Source of the DNA: Mytilus californianus
Lineage: Eukaryota > Mollusca > Bivalvia > Mytilida > Mytilidae
Direction of reading: 5' to 3'
Assembly (NCBI RefSeq): GCF_021869535.1
Contig: NW_026262593.1
Span: 61,092,318 to 61,156,317, forward strand
DNA: 64,000 bases
The stretch's first letter is position 1. The number at the start of each line of letters is the position of its first letter. Below are positions 23,382 to 35,564 of this stretch, in pieces. The translations under genes were made by a program, and so were the position numbers. The notes under the pieces were generated by a model. That model worked only from the letters and a program-made list of their open reading frames with translations, was not told the DNA's origin and searched no databases.

Positions 23382-24102
23382 TTACAAAGAATTGCAACCA
23401 TCGATGGAAAAATAAAAGAACAGTTAGTCGTACCTAAGTTCTATTGTAAACCAGTGTTAAAGCAACTACATAACGATATGGGACATCTTGGAAAGGAAAG
23501 AGTTTGGACACTAACCAGAGAAAGATTATACTGACCTAATATGTTCAAAGACATGGAATAATATATAAACTATGAGTGTTAATGCTTAAAAGAAAGGATT
23601 CCAAATAAAAAGGAAATTGCACTAATGCAATCCATAAACAGCATTTCCGTTCGAATTAGTATCAATTTATTTTATGGATCTAGAAAGCTCGTGTGGTTAT
23701 GAATATATGCTAGTGGTCATGGATACCTTTACAAGATTTGCACAAGTTTATCCTACACGTAAAAAATCAGTCAGGACAGTAGCCGAGAAAATCTTTTAAT
23801 GATTATATATAAAAGTTTTGGTTCCTCAAAGAATTCATCATGACCAAGGAGATGAATTTGAGAATAAACTGTTTAAACTTTTACATCAACTAGCAGGTGT
23901 AACAGCTAGTAGGACCACACCGTACCATCCGCAAGGTAATGGACAGGTGGAGCGATTCAAACGGACTTTACTCTACATGTTGAGAACGTTAGCCAAAGAT
24001 TTAAAAGGCAATTGGCAGGTGAATCAAAGTTTGAAGCGCACATGTCTTTTAGTGTTACAGTTAAAAAAACGCAAACGACCTGCTACCGTCTGGTCACACT
24101 AA
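23382..24102 (+). pseudogene. Gypsy-type retrotransposon integrase, dead fragment
   Basis: It retains the N-terminal His/Cys zinc-binding part (LHNDMGHLGKERVW, then an interrupted NYEC...CLKE), the first core segment ([20 protein letters not shown]), and the second and third catalytic parts ([13 protein letters not shown], then [20 protein letters not shown]). The Glu of GQVERF is present. The first core Asp position appears as Tyr. Stops interrupt the zinc region several times, and TAA-TGA occurs in frame before 23818. No LTRs, RT or RNase H are recognisable nearby. An old fragment. Confidence 0.8.
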
Positions 24103-24109
24103 TGCGTTA

Positions 24110-24478
24110 CCAGATCTTTCACGATTAATTTTGATGAAAAATCAACAAAATGAACTGATTCAAGGGGAAATAATCTTTTATTTTACTGTACTATTTGACA
24201 CACCAAAAGTTTAGTTTCAAATATATCATTATATATTGGAATGCGACCATTATAGGTACAAAACATGATTTTTTTTAATCAATCCAATACTTTGTCCTTA
24301 AAAATATAGTAAAAGATTTATAAAACATTTTCGAGTGCACTTTTTTTCATCTTTTCATTTATTCTTGCATTACCAAATGTTAGTGATTACAGTTTCTTCA
24401 TGTGCAATGAGTGACTTGACAGGTGCCAATATTGATGCACAAATTGCTTATTCATCCGAAACACATACCCCTCCGACC
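24110..24478. other. spacer between the Gypsy fragment and a LINE copy
   Basis: AT-rich sequence with no recognised feature. Confidence 0.35.
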
Positions 24479-25618
24479 GCTATCCTTGCCGTGGTCGGGG
24501 GGCTTGCGTGTCTCATTGACCCCAACTCCAGCTGGAGTATTGTCTCCTGATAGGGTCACCCATGCTGGACAGGTCGAAAGGTAGAGGCCAGACTAAAGTG
24601 ATCCGAACATCGTACGAATCGGCCGATGTTTTAAATAAAATAGGCATCCCAACCCGTCGGCCGTGGGTTGCTACCCGTGTCGGTGGTTGAAGAGATCCTT
24701 GCGGATGAGGGCTGTAGCCAGACTCCTTACGGTCAGAAAATACCCGGACGAACGAGACTATAGTTCAATAAGCTGTTTTGGCTCCGATATCATCTAAACG
24801 GGAGGTCGGATGACCCCGGTCCGATCAATCGGCTGGTCATGTCGAGCCCTTCAGTTAATCCTCAATAATAAACTTTCATATTATATACACAGCTATTTAT
24901 TCTAAGCTATTTATATTTAAGATAAATGAAGAAGGCGATGGCTCATGGGTGAATATAGTGGAACATCCGGTGCTTTCCGCGGTGGATCTTGATCGCTAAT
25001 TTTGGGGACAAGCTACATTATACTTGGATCTCGTTTTCGGCATTAGCATTTGACCCAGGATCGCCACGAAAACACATCATCGCCCTTGTAGGCACTCCGA
25101 GGTGGATGGAAGAAAATAATGGTGAACCTTTCTTATTTCCTTTGGCACAGCAAAACCAACCCTCTAAATCAGCTTTATATAAAAAAAAGAAAATATGATG
25201 ATTCAGTGCCATGTCAGGAAGATGGCAGTTGGCCCCGATTTACAGTAATTACAGGTACAATCGAAAAACCTATTTCAAAGATATCTCCTTTTGTGATTCA
25301 CAAACAAATCCAAAGCATTGCTGGCACTGTTAAAAAAGTTTCAAAGAGATCAAGGAATTTGTTGGTTGAATGTTCAAACAAAAGCCAATCAACAAATTTG
25401 CTGACAATGAAAACAATTACAAACTTTAATGTTTCTGCCTATCCTCAGAATAGTTTGAACAGTTGTAAAATAATCATTCGAGACAGTAGTCAATATCTGG
25501 GTGACCTTACCGTGGAAGAAATTTGTGATGAACTTTCAAACCAAGGTGTAACTGATGTTGTTACATTTCAAATAAAAAAGAAAGGAACTATAATCAAATT
25601 AAATACATATCTTTTGAC
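24479..25618 (+). mobile_element. LINE copy E: 5' UTR plus N-terminal ORF1, 3'-truncated
   Basis: This is the same family as the LINEs at 47-57 kb, on the opposite strand. It starts at the family 5' end (CTATCCTTGCCGTGGTCGGG) and runs through the ~500-bp 5' UTR (GACGAACGAGACTATAGTTC, GGTCATGTCGAGCCC). ORF1 begins near 24989 (here ATG followed by ATCGCTAATTTTGGGG). One frameshift near 25185 (AAAAAAAAG run) splits it. The second part is open to about 25618 (PRFTVITGT, FVIHKQIQSIAGTVKK, YLGDLTVEEICDELS), and homology stops abruptly after TYLLT. It has no zinc knuckles, ORF2 or AATC tail. Loss of the 3' part is unusual for a LINE copy. Confidence 0.85.
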
Positions 25619-25639
25619 CATCAATTTAAAATAAAAACA

Positions 25640-27574
25640 CAACAAAAGATAAATTCCATGTTTTCCCGCACATACATGTTAAAATAAAGATAAAATATTG
25701 TGTACAATTTTTGTATTTACATTACATCTTAAGGAAACCATTCTTTTTACTTAGTGCTTTTATTCAGCACAATTTTCTATCAGCAACTTCCAGAATGTTA
25801 TTGACAATTTCCTAAGTCCACCTGCGGTAGGGACAAAAGAGGGACAAAAGATACCAGAGGGACAGTCAAGAATCTCTGTAAGAGGAGAAATTTCAAGAGT
25901 TAGTTTTTTTTTCAAACTAACTCCATATATTGCAATGAATATTAGTATGTAGATAATTCATTAGTTTATTAAACAGATACCAGTCACATATCAATCAAAT
26001 TACATTCTTGTCGTCAGTTTTAGTGCGGAGAACTCATTAGTATTTCTAAACAGATACCAGTCACATATCAATTTATTTACTTTGCTGTCGGAACTAGTAT
26101 CATTAATAAATGTCCTGAAATTTTGATGTATAAACTCCTTCATGAAAGTGTGATTTGAAACCGACAAGAATCAAGTTAAGAGGTATGCGTCAATATTTTA
26201 GTCATATCCTGGTAATATCACTATCTAACTTAAATCTAAATATGTTACTCATGTTAAATGAACATGTGTTTAAATAAGTGTCAAAGTTGAATATAAAATA
26301 ATATAAGACAAATTTGTAGGATTGAAAGGCCAAGTCAAAAGTTCCTTACTTGTATACAAAGAGCATAAAAATATTGTATCAAACATTGAAATATACATAC
26401 ATTTATATTATTCAATAGAAATAATTTGCACCGTAATTAGACCCCAAAAATGTGATTTTCGTCACCGTTACTATTCTGATAATTTTATTTGAAAAAAAAG
26501 ATGATTTTTGGCGACAAAATAACAGCAAATTGTTTCACAATATTCTCTCAATATCAATGTGATGCTTCTACGGTGTATGCGCAAAGTACCCGTAGTATGT
26601 GAATTGTTTCCAGTAATGTTAAGGCAGTTCTCCATATATTTTCAACGATTCTATCGTAATCTCATTGTTACGTCATTGTAGTCGTTTCCATTGGTTGTCA
26701 TTACATTTTTTCCTACACTCAACGTCATTTCAAAGCTTGAAAAGCCATCAAAACAAACAAGTGCGAGTCAGCTGTTGACGAGGTTTTGACACGAGTTTAT
26801 GATGTTCAAGTGACGTAAACAAGACTCGTACACAATCATGAGTATTCAGGACTTAAAAATATTTCTGTTTGCCCAACCCCTACCCACCAGTCTCAGGTGT
26901 TGGTAGGTAGGTAGGGAAATTCTTTTTTTTCTACTTTAAGAGAAAAATAGGGGTCAAAATTATTTTACCTTCTTTAAAATGAAAGACTAGTGTAGAGTTT
27001 TGTATAAATTGTCAGACACATATATACCAGGGTCTTATATGTACTATAAAGATCTTTTTAATATATTTATAACAGCATTCCACCTCAATGTCCACACTTT
27101 TTTCTGAATGTTTACATTGTAAATACAGACAAACATTTTAAATGAGTTTAATATTTGAATACAAAATTCAAATACAAAACACTTGAACAAAACACTGTTG
27201 ACAGAACTTCTGTCAGAATAATAACATTTTAAGTTTTGACTAGAAACATAATACTGAAATAAACTTGGACATAAATTCAAATTTACACAATATGGGAAAA
27301 TTGAATGTCCTGTAAGACTTGTTTACAGATTCAAAATACTTATTCAACTATGAACTGCATTAACTGTCACTTTGACATTTAAAATTTGACTTGTAAAACT
27401 GACGTTTAATGACTAGAATGCTTTAATAAAGATGCATATTTTTCTTAAAACACATTTAAGAACTAAAGGTAACAACTTAAACAAAGCTAAATGTCAGGTA
27501 AACATGGTAAAGTCACTTTTCAAATATTTTCCTGAGAAGAAACTTTAAACAAATGTTCAGTCAGTCTGACATTA
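25640..27574. other. intergenic region downstream of the DDE-like gene
   Basis: No gene seen. A short direct duplication (AAACAGATACCAGTCACATA) occurs at about 25973 and 26051, and a small M2-like fragment (GGGACAAAAGATACCAGAGG) at about 25843. Sequence around 26640-26850 is less AT-rich with TGACGTAA and CGTCATT words. Confidence 0.35.
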
Positions 27575-29281
27575 TTATTTTTTAATTGGATTCCTTTTTG
27601 GCATTGGTTTATTGGCTGTAATACATTTTTGGCACACAGGTAATACAACTCTAAATTGCTTTTTCAGTTCCTGGTCTTGTTGAATCCCTGCACAACAGCA
27701 ATAGCAGCAAATATCTGGTTTGTCTATGCCAGATGCATAATAGGCAAATTTAATTGGTGACTGACAGTTGATCTGCAACTTAACAAAGACTTTTCCTTGT
27801 AGAATGTGACCTGTATAAAATAAAGACAGAATTCAATATATACTTTGAATATAATTATGCTTGAGTATTTTTCTGGCAAGAAAGCTTTAGGCATTATCAA
27901 TCTGAAAATTGTATCAACAAAGTTCAATGTTAGATTCCAAGACATATTTGTTAATATAGTTGCACAAGAGAATGATTCTGACAGATATTAAAGATTTCTG
28001 CATAAAGTTTTATTATTAAAGAATGTATTAGTCTGACAGACCTGCTTCAAGCAAAACATAAATTGAAAGTATGTACTAAGCTTGGTATGTCTGAATTAAT
28101 ATAAACCTGAAACATACCATCAGAAGTTATAACTGCACCACAACTATAATCATGACACTGTATCAACAATTTTAGACTTCTGGATTCTCTAGGAGTCAAC
28201 TTGGTTTTCGAATAGATACACCTGGGTTATTCACAATCTATGCATTTAACTGACATTCGGACATTCTCGCCTAAAAGGGCAGAATTTTTGCAGCCCTGCA
28301 AAAAGAAAATATTATATATATGCATGGACATTCATACAGATTATAAGCAAGTCAAAATTACAATACAATTTGTCAATGTGTATTAAATTGCCTCATTAGC
28401 ATGGAAACCTGGCATCTTTAAATTTTGCAATCACAAATATGTATATATATATAGGAAAAAAATTAAGGTTGAAAATGCACCAAATATTTATATTCATTAT
28501 GAATATTCACATTTTGTCTATTACAACAACAAATTGTTAAAAAATGTTCTCCATAGTATCCTACCGGTTTCACTGTTTAACAGATCTTCAAGGATATGGT
28601 TGCTGGAGACGTCGTCAGGGGTAACGTCCATCAGCGACATTAATATTTAGTCCTGATCGTCATAATATAGCACAACGTAGGTACTTAAAACGAAAATGAA
28701 AGTACACTTTATATATATATTTAAAGGTTTTATTATGATGCTTAATTTTATACCTGTTGTTCCTCAGCTACTGCTGCTACTGTCTGTTTTTGTGATGATG
28801 GGCAATCTTTCTCAGTGGTAGGTGTACCTAGGACATCTTCAAACTGCTTGTAATGTGTACATCTTTGATCTTTATACATAGGATCAGGAACCCATGGCCT
28901 CTGTCCAGTGCCAGTTTGAACACAAGTGTCGTCATCACATCTTCTCACTTGGAAAATATACTGATGCTCAACACAGTGTTTTTCTGTAAAATACAATTGT
29001 TTGTCAAGCTACAGAGTTTTTCATAAAAAAATGTTTGGAGATGCTTTATGATCCATATATTCTGAAACATTATAAAACTATAAATACATATGCATGTAAA
29101 TATAAATGTCAGACAATTTTATAACTAAAGCCTTTGTATAATGGTAGAAAGAGTCCTTTTAATTTGTGTATGGATTTCTTGGTATCTTTTTTATTTCACT
29201 CCCAGGCTGTGTGTTTTATCTTTGCTTGTAAATGTATCTCCAAAAAAATATGACACCGTCTGTCTGACAGAGTGCCCCTCC

Positions 29282-29714
29282 TATTGATTGATTGATTGAT
29301 TGTTGGTTGCTAAACGTCCAGTGGCAAATATTTCATGCATATTCAGGACGAGAACAAATTAACAATAAATACAATAGGTAGGTTCTGTAATAGGGGCTTC
29401 CGGGATTAAGGTCGGAGAAATTTAGACTGCCACGGGAAATGAGGGTATATTGGATAGGGACAAATATTTAGCCTTGCAACAGTTCACCTACGGACCCCTC
29501 AAAGAGTTGTTGCAAGGGTTCTTAACGTGCAAAGAGCGTGGCACTCTCTTTACACGAGGCATCGGATTTAACGTCCCCATTCTGACCGGACGTGGCTGCA
29601 AATTTGTACATCCCGCACAGCCAAACGGACGCCCCACTTTAGCAAGGGTTTTACTGCCGGTCGGAGGAAGACCAATGGTGACCATACTTCTATTCCCCAG
29701 TCACCCTTGGGGGT
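29282..29714 (-). mobile_element. ~420-bp retroposon (family T), full-length, in an intron
   Basis: On the minus strand it starts near ACACCCCCAAGGGTGACTGG and ends with GTTTAGCAACCAACAATCAA followed by AATC repeats. GTGCCCCTCC flanks it on both sides (29272-29281 and 29715-29724), a 10-bp TSD. Body landmarks are GGCGTCCGTTTGGCTGTGCG and CCGTAGGTGAACTGTTGC. It has no tRNA-like head and no credible ORF; the long open frames over it reflect composition. It lies in the intron between the first two recognised exons of the DDE-like gene. Confidence 0.8.
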
Positions 29715-29813
29715 GTGCCCCTCCAAAATTTGACAGCATTTGTGACAACAGCAATATTCCCTTATCTTTTGGCAGAACTTCAACTTGCACATACAACAAT
29801 GTATTATATAAAA

Positions 29814-29990
29814 AGAAGGAGATATGGTATGATTGCAAATGAGACAACTATCCTGGCATCAAATGAAGTGGATGTAAGCAATTATAGCCTTAGTATAGGC
29901 AACCATACAGCCTTCAACAATGAGAAAAACGCATACGTTATAGTTGACTATAAAAGGACCCAACATGAAAAATATGAAAATTCAAATGAG
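29814..29990 (+). repeat. M1 repeat in intron
   Basis: AAGGAGATATGGTATGATTG, CAAATGAGACAACTATCC, CAACCATACAGCCTTCAACA and GACTATAAAAGGACCC follow the M1 order. Confidence 0.7.
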
Positions 29991-30183
29991 AAATATAAAT
30001 CATGCTTAAGCACTGAACATACTATTAAAATGTCAAATATAAAATTGTCCATGACAAGAACGTACTTCTGAAATATCAAGAATGTATATATATATATTAA
30101 AATTGAATTACCAAGAAATTGATTGTATCTGTTGGCTTTCTGCAGGTTCTGTTGTTGGGACTGACCAATAACTATAGTAGGAT

Positions 30184-30602
30184 TGATTGATTGTTGGTTG
30201 CTTAACGTCCAGTGGCAAATATTTCATGCATATTCAGGACGAGAACAAGTTCACAATAAATACAATAGGTAGGTTCTGTAATAGATTAAGGGATTAAGGT
30301 CGGAGAAATTTAGACTGCCACCGGAAATGAGTGTATATTGGATAGGGACAGAAATTTAGCCTTGCAACAAGTCACCTACGGACCCCTCAAAGAGTTGTTG
30401 TAAGGGTTCTTAACGTGCAAAGAGCGTGGCACTCTCTTTACACGAGGCATCGGATTTAACGTCCCCATTCTGACCGGACGTGGCTGCAAATTTGTACATC
30501 CCGCACAGCCAAACGGACGCCCCACTTTAGCACGGGTTTTACTGCCGGTCGGAGGAAGACCAATGGTGACCATACTTCTATTCCCCAGTCACCCTTGGGG
30601 GT
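30184..30602 (-). mobile_element. family T retroposon inserted in a coding exon, 13-bp TSD
   Basis: A 419-bp copy very similar to 29282-29714, flanked by ACTATAGTAGGAT at 30171-30183 and 30603-30615. Without the insert and one TSD copy, the surrounding frame reads straight through (EVHQIDPTIVIGQ) to the donor at 30112. With it, translation enters the element and stops at 30578. This is direct evidence for insertion into an exon. Confidence 0.9.
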
Positions 30603-31296
30603 ACTATAGTAGGATCAATTTGGTGTACTTCCTGTTCAAATTCCAGAACTTCAACATGAGTGGCTTGTGAAAGACATCTAAAACCCTTCCCTTTCACCTC
30701 CGCTCGCTTGATACGATCCTCAAACATGGTAACCATGGGCTGTAATGATGCTATCCAGCCATCTTTCAAATCATTAACAGTTTCAGCCTTCTTTCTAATA
30801 TCTGACATTGCTGAACAGCCACTCAGTACCTGTTCAAGGTCACTGGCACACTCTCTACGTGACAGTGCAGCATTTTGAAAGGCAAGCTTTAATAGACTCA
30901 CGATTCTTTCTGCTGGGTGTACCCAAGAATGGCCTGGAGCTGTTCTCCCTGCTACTAACAACTCCAGGTTAAGCCTTTTGAATAAAACAATTAAGGAAAG
31001 TTTAACTGAATGATATGTTAATCGGTGGTCAGGGCCTCCATCAGTAAAAAGCATTAGAACCGGCTTTCTGTTATCTTTTTGGTTTAACATTTTCAGGAGT
31101 TCCATACCATGTCTAAATGGGTTGCTAGGCTGGAAGACACTATCTTTCATAATGACGGATACTTGGCCACGGTAGAATGACTCATCTTTTTCATTACGTA
31201 TTTCTACATCTAGGCACACTGACGGTGTCAAAGATCCCTAGCTTTAACAGTCATGATCTAAACATGAAAGCATAGATCCTATGGGAACAATTCCAA

Positions 31297-31353
31297 AACT
31301 TCAACATCAGTGGCTTGTGAGAGACATCTAAAACCCTTCCCTTTCAACTCCAC
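31297..31353 (-). pseudogene. duplicated fragment of the DDE-like exon
   Basis: The sequence AACTTCAACATCAGTGGCTT, GTGAGAGACATCTAAAACCC and TTCCCTTTCAACTCCACTC repeats 30645-30705 (the KGKGFRCLSQATHVEVL codons) with few changes. It lies just upstream of the first recognised exon, so it is a remnant of a second copy of this gene or an unequal exchange. Confidence 0.7.
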
Positions 31354-31359
31354 TCAGTG

Positions 31360-32635
31360 ATGGTGATGATGATGATTGATGTATGTGATGGTGGTGGTTC
31401 ATTCGGTAAACTTCGGAATTTTTTATCGGAAATTACCGATAACAGTCATAATTGATAGTGCCCCGCAAACAAATTGAAACAGTTGTTGAAGTCATGTTAT
31501 CAAGGCAATTCGACTGAAAACTATATCAGAAAAAAATAACGCCTGCTATTGTCTGCAATTGGACAGACATAATTTTATTAGTTTATTGGAAGTTAATTCT
31601 GAGGAAAAGATGAAACTAAGAGGTGAACGAATGAACTAGTGCTATTCGTCGTAAGAAATACGCATGGCATAATGTAAGTTAAATAATGAAAATTTTAGTT
31701 AATGAAATATCGAAGGAAAATTTGTATGATATATGCCTCGAGTTCATTTCTTACTGAAGAACTTTAGCAAGGTGCCACTTTACAGTGCGGACGCATTGAA
31801 ATTATTAAACGTGTTTTCAATTTTTTATAGTCAGTACTCAGTTTTAAAAAGCTCAACTACATTTTAAATAAAATAGTCAGCTTTCTATAAGACCTAAGTG
31901 CCATATTACGCTAGCTTATATATGTCTTGATAGAGTCATTATTTGGCATTGATTTTCAGAATTTGGCATTTTTACATGACTAAGTATCTAACAGATATAT
32001 ATGGAAAATGCAGTTTAAAGCATTTCATTGTAGGTGTTTAACATAAGGCCAATTAAAATTAATTGATAGATTTTCATCCCCGCCCGCCCCTCTGAAATCG
32101 TTCCGCCCCAATTTTTTTTATTTTGAAAAAAATACGATTTCCGGATTTTGTTCATTTTCGTTACCGGTAACTATCGATAATTTCGTTTCATTAATAACAT
32201 CCTGTTTCAAATTTTGGTTTTTGCATTTCTTTGTATGTTTGATTCGTTATACATGTATATACATGATAGAACCTTATTATTACACTTGCATATATGAAGA
32301 ACACGTCACAAGAGCGTTTCATATCTAATAAATAATAAAAAATAAAATCCTCCCACCCACCCCATTTTTTTCAAAAATTTGGATGAAAATCTACTAATTA
32401 AATTTACTTGGCCTAACTTTACATCAATTATTTCAATTTTTTTACAAGCTTTTTAGCACGCCAAGCAGTTTGTCTTCTAAATATAAGCAGCAGCCTTATA
32501 TAGAGATATAAACTTTCATAAACAAAATTTACCCTTTCAAGACCCAGTTTAACATTTTCGTCTCTTATGAAAACTGAGTTTGTGGGGGTGAATAAAACGT
32601 TTACTACGTTTGTTCGTCAGTCTGCAAGGTTAATA
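31360..32635. other. unannotated region upstream of the DDE-like gene
   Basis: No further exon of the gene could be recognised. It contains a TGATGG/TGATGA-rich stretch (31358-31400) and AT-rich sequence. Confidence 0.35.
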
Positions 32636-32639
32636 TATG

Positions 32640-33050
32640 AAAAAAAGTGGTATGCTTGCCAATGAAACAACTTTCCACAAGAGACCAAATGACACAGAAA
32701 TTAACAACTATAGGTAACACTACGGCCTTCAACAATGAGCAAAGCCCATACCGCATAGTCAGCTATAGAAGGCCCTGAAATGATAAACGTAAAACATTCC
32801 AAACGAGAAAACTAACGGCTTATTTATGTACAAACAAACGAACGAAACACAAACATGTAACACATCAACAAACGACAACCACTGAAATACAGGCTCCTGA
32901 CTTGGGACAGACACATACATACAGAATGTGGCGGGTTATAACATGTTAGCAGGATCCCAACCCTCCCTCTAACCTGGGACAGTGGTGTAACAGAACAACA
33001 TAAGAACGAACTATGAAAATCAGTTGAAAAAGACTAAACTCATCAGATGG
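32640..33050 (+). repeat. M1 repeat, longest copy
   Basis: Runs from AAAGTGGTATGCTTGCCAAT through CAACTATAGGTAACACTACG, GAGAAAACTAACGGCTTATT, CAGGCTCCTGACTTGGGACA and GTTAGCAGGATCCCAACCCT to AAATCAGTTGAAAAAGAC and CATCAGATGGATACAAAT. It shows the fullest layout of the family in the window. Confidence 0.8.
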
Positions 33051-33059
33051 ATACAAATA

Positions 33060-34276
33060 TAAATACATCTAACAAAAAAACAGAGTGGACGTGGCCGGGT
33101 ACTTGTATATCCCAACAACAAAAAGACACTAAGTACTGATCTGAGAGTACTCGCAGTTACTGACAGCTAGTTCAAAGCCACTAACAACTAATACAAAAAT
33201 CATGCATCTAAGTTTTGCATTTAGGTAAAGATTGAAACAAACTGTGATTAAAAAAAGAATGATTTACTATTATTGGATAGTAACGATTGTCCATGAAAAA
33301 AGAGTAATCTTGACCTAATTAATTCTGGTCAAGATACATTAAGTCATAGAAGAATGATATCTTTTAGATCGCACTTCTTTCATAACAATGGACCTTGAAA
33401 AAAGTTGGTCGCCTCGACCTATATTTTACGCACGATTGGTTAATTCTGATTACAATTTGTGTTAAGGTCCAGATGATAGCAACAACACATAAAAGAGGAA
33501 TGCTATTTGTTACTGAGCACTTCTTTGATTTTATTGAAGGTCCGCACAAAATTTTTGTAACCATAACAGAAGCACAAAAAAAACGACACTCGTTATTATG
33601 TCAATATATAATTGTAATATAATTATATTAATGGAGAACTACTAGTTTTGTTTTACTGTGAATTCTTCTCGTTGTTGTTATTGGTGTTCTAATTCTTCTC
33701 ACATAAAAGCTTGTCTATAATCTGGGGATTTCTGTTATTTTTGCTAACAATTTTTTTTCCATATCCCATGTTAGGATCAATGTAAGAGGTTGAAAATTTC
33801 ATATCTGAATATTTTTCGTTATCTGGAAAGTTACTTTTGACGATGGATCTTGATTGTTTCTGTGGGGCTTCTTTCTCCTATATATGGATCACTCACGGGG
33901 TAAAATTGGAAAATTGTCGAAACTTATTTGAATTTTATTATGTATAGCATAGTCCGAATTATATACTTAGAAGGATTAAAATTCGCAAAATAGTTATTTT
34001 GTACTAAAAATTGCTGTGCCATGCCTTTTAAAATAAGATTGAAAATCGTATATGTTTAAGTGAAAATCTATTTCGAATAACATCGCTGACCAACATTAAT
34101 AAAAAAAAAAAAAAAATACAATGAACAGTATACTTCGGACAGATATTTGGTTCTCCTTGAAAAATACTGGGTCATAACATATCTAAATTGCAGTCCCGAG
34201 TAATCTGAAGATATTTATTAAGAGTTAAATGATCAGAAATGCACAATTATATATGTGTATAAATATATATGTTTTA
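33060..34276. other. intergenic, nothing recognised
   Basis: AT-rich, with an A-run at 34100-34117. Short chance frames only. Confidence 0.35.
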
Positions 34277-35135
34277 ATACGACCGCAAAAAATTTAAAAA
34301 AAAATGGTCGTATATTGCTATCACGTTGTCGTCGTCGTCAGCGTCATCCGAAGACAGATGGTTTCCGGATAATAACCTTTGTATAAGTAAATAGAAATCA
34401 ATAAAATTTTAACACAATGTTCATAACCACTAAAGAAAGGTTGGGAATGATTTTGGGGGTTATGGTCTCAACTGGTTAGGAATTAGGGGGCCCAAATAAA
34501 CATGTTTGTAGTTTCCAGACATTAACTTGTGTTTAAGTGTATGGATCTCTCTGAAATTATACCACAAGTTTCCATACCACAACGGGATGGTTAGGATTGG
34601 CTCGGGGGGAGGGGTTAAGAACCCTTGCAACAACCATTTTTGCATTATAGTTACCTCCCCTACAATGGTTTTGTTATAATTTTCTAACATGCAGGAATTA
34701 AGTGCAAAAAAAAGAGCCAAAACAAGCCTTTTTAAAGTTTCCAGACAATAACTTAAGTTTAAGTGTATGGATCTCTCTAAAATTATACTACAAAGTTCCA
34801 TACTACAAAGGAAAGACTTGGATTGAGTTTGATGGTTAATGCTCCAAGGGGGATTCAAAAAGTTTGAAATGGGGGTTCCAATATTTTTTTAAATGGTTCA
34901 TATTTTTTTTTTCAACATTTTTCAAATTTCAAATTTTTGAAAAGTTTCATGAAGAAATCTTCAACTGCACAGTATTCCGCATTAGATTTGTAAAATCTTT
35001 GACCATATTTATTTTGTGTCAGAAACCTATATTATGGCAAAAATTTGATCACAATCCAAATTCAGATAGTATCCAGCTTGAATAGTGTGTCCAAATTTGC
35101 CCCAACTGTTCAGGGTTCGACCACTGCGGTCGTAT
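34277..35135. mobile_element. MITE-like element with ATACGACCGCA inverted termini
   Basis: ATACGACCGCA at 34277-34287 is the exact inverse of TGCGGTCGTAT at 35125-35135. Inside, a ~75-bp module (GTTTCCAGACATTAACTTGT, AGTGTATGGATCTCTCT, TTCCATACCACAA) occurs at about 34512 and again at about 34735 with small changes. No protein is supported. Probably a non-autonomous DNA transposon; a TSD could not be fixed. Confidence 0.6.
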
Positions 35136-35564
35136 CAGACTGCGCTCAGCGAAGCATTTTATTTTCATTTCTGACAGTCTTCAAAGATGGCTACCATAGC
35201 AACAGTTATATTGTATACATTGAATAACCAGAAAAAAAGTATTATTTCTTTGCTTGAAATTTTTAATAAATTCTGTTCATTCTGTATTATAAAGTTTTGA
35301 TCGGAGCAGTACACTTTCCATACAATGTTATTTTGTGTAGATAGTGTTGTGCGCCACACAGTACATTCTATTGAAAATGTGCTATTTTCTCTGTAATAGA
35401 ATTTTTGTGCAGCAATGCGCACAGAACATTAAAATACAGAATATAAATGGAATTTATTAAAATTTCAATCACAAGAAATTATGCAAATTCCATATTAAAA
35501 AATAATTTCTGAGTGAGTGAAGTCGAAATAATAGACTTATGTCATTCATATCTCATTGGCCTTT

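Larger units (their letters stand above)
27575..31242 (-). pseudogene. 3' exons of a multi-exon gene with DDE-like domain and Cys-rich C-terminus, broken
   Basis: Minus-strand exons: about 31242-30112 (split by a retroposon at 30184-30602), 28983-28754, 28295-28118 and 27810-27575. All borders are GT/AG and all phases agree across the joins. The first exon carries VIMKDSVFQPSNPFRHG, then LFTDGGPDHRLTYHSV and AGRTAPGHSWVHPAERIVSL. The Asp of GPDH and the Glu of PAER are 39 residues apart, as in DDE transposases and integrases. Later exons are Cys-rich (RRCDDDTC; KCIDCE; ICCYCCCAG...LPVCQKC) and end in a basic tail. I recall similar uncharacterised bivalve proteins but no function. The breaks are the retroposon and an in-frame TAA after KCIDCE in the third exon. 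5' exons were not found. Confidence 0.75.

Noticed and set aside
26640..26850. CRE-containing promoter for a gene near 27 kb
   Set aside because: TGACGTAA is present, but no transcript start or first exon can be linked to it; the nearest gene points toward it from the other side.
29450..29842. 130-residue open frame
   Set aside because: It lies across a family T retroposon, and the same frame recurs in other copies. The opposite strand is equally open, and no protein features are seen.
33395..33622. 75-residue open frame
   Set aside because: Overlaps another frame on the opposite strand and has no recognisable motif.
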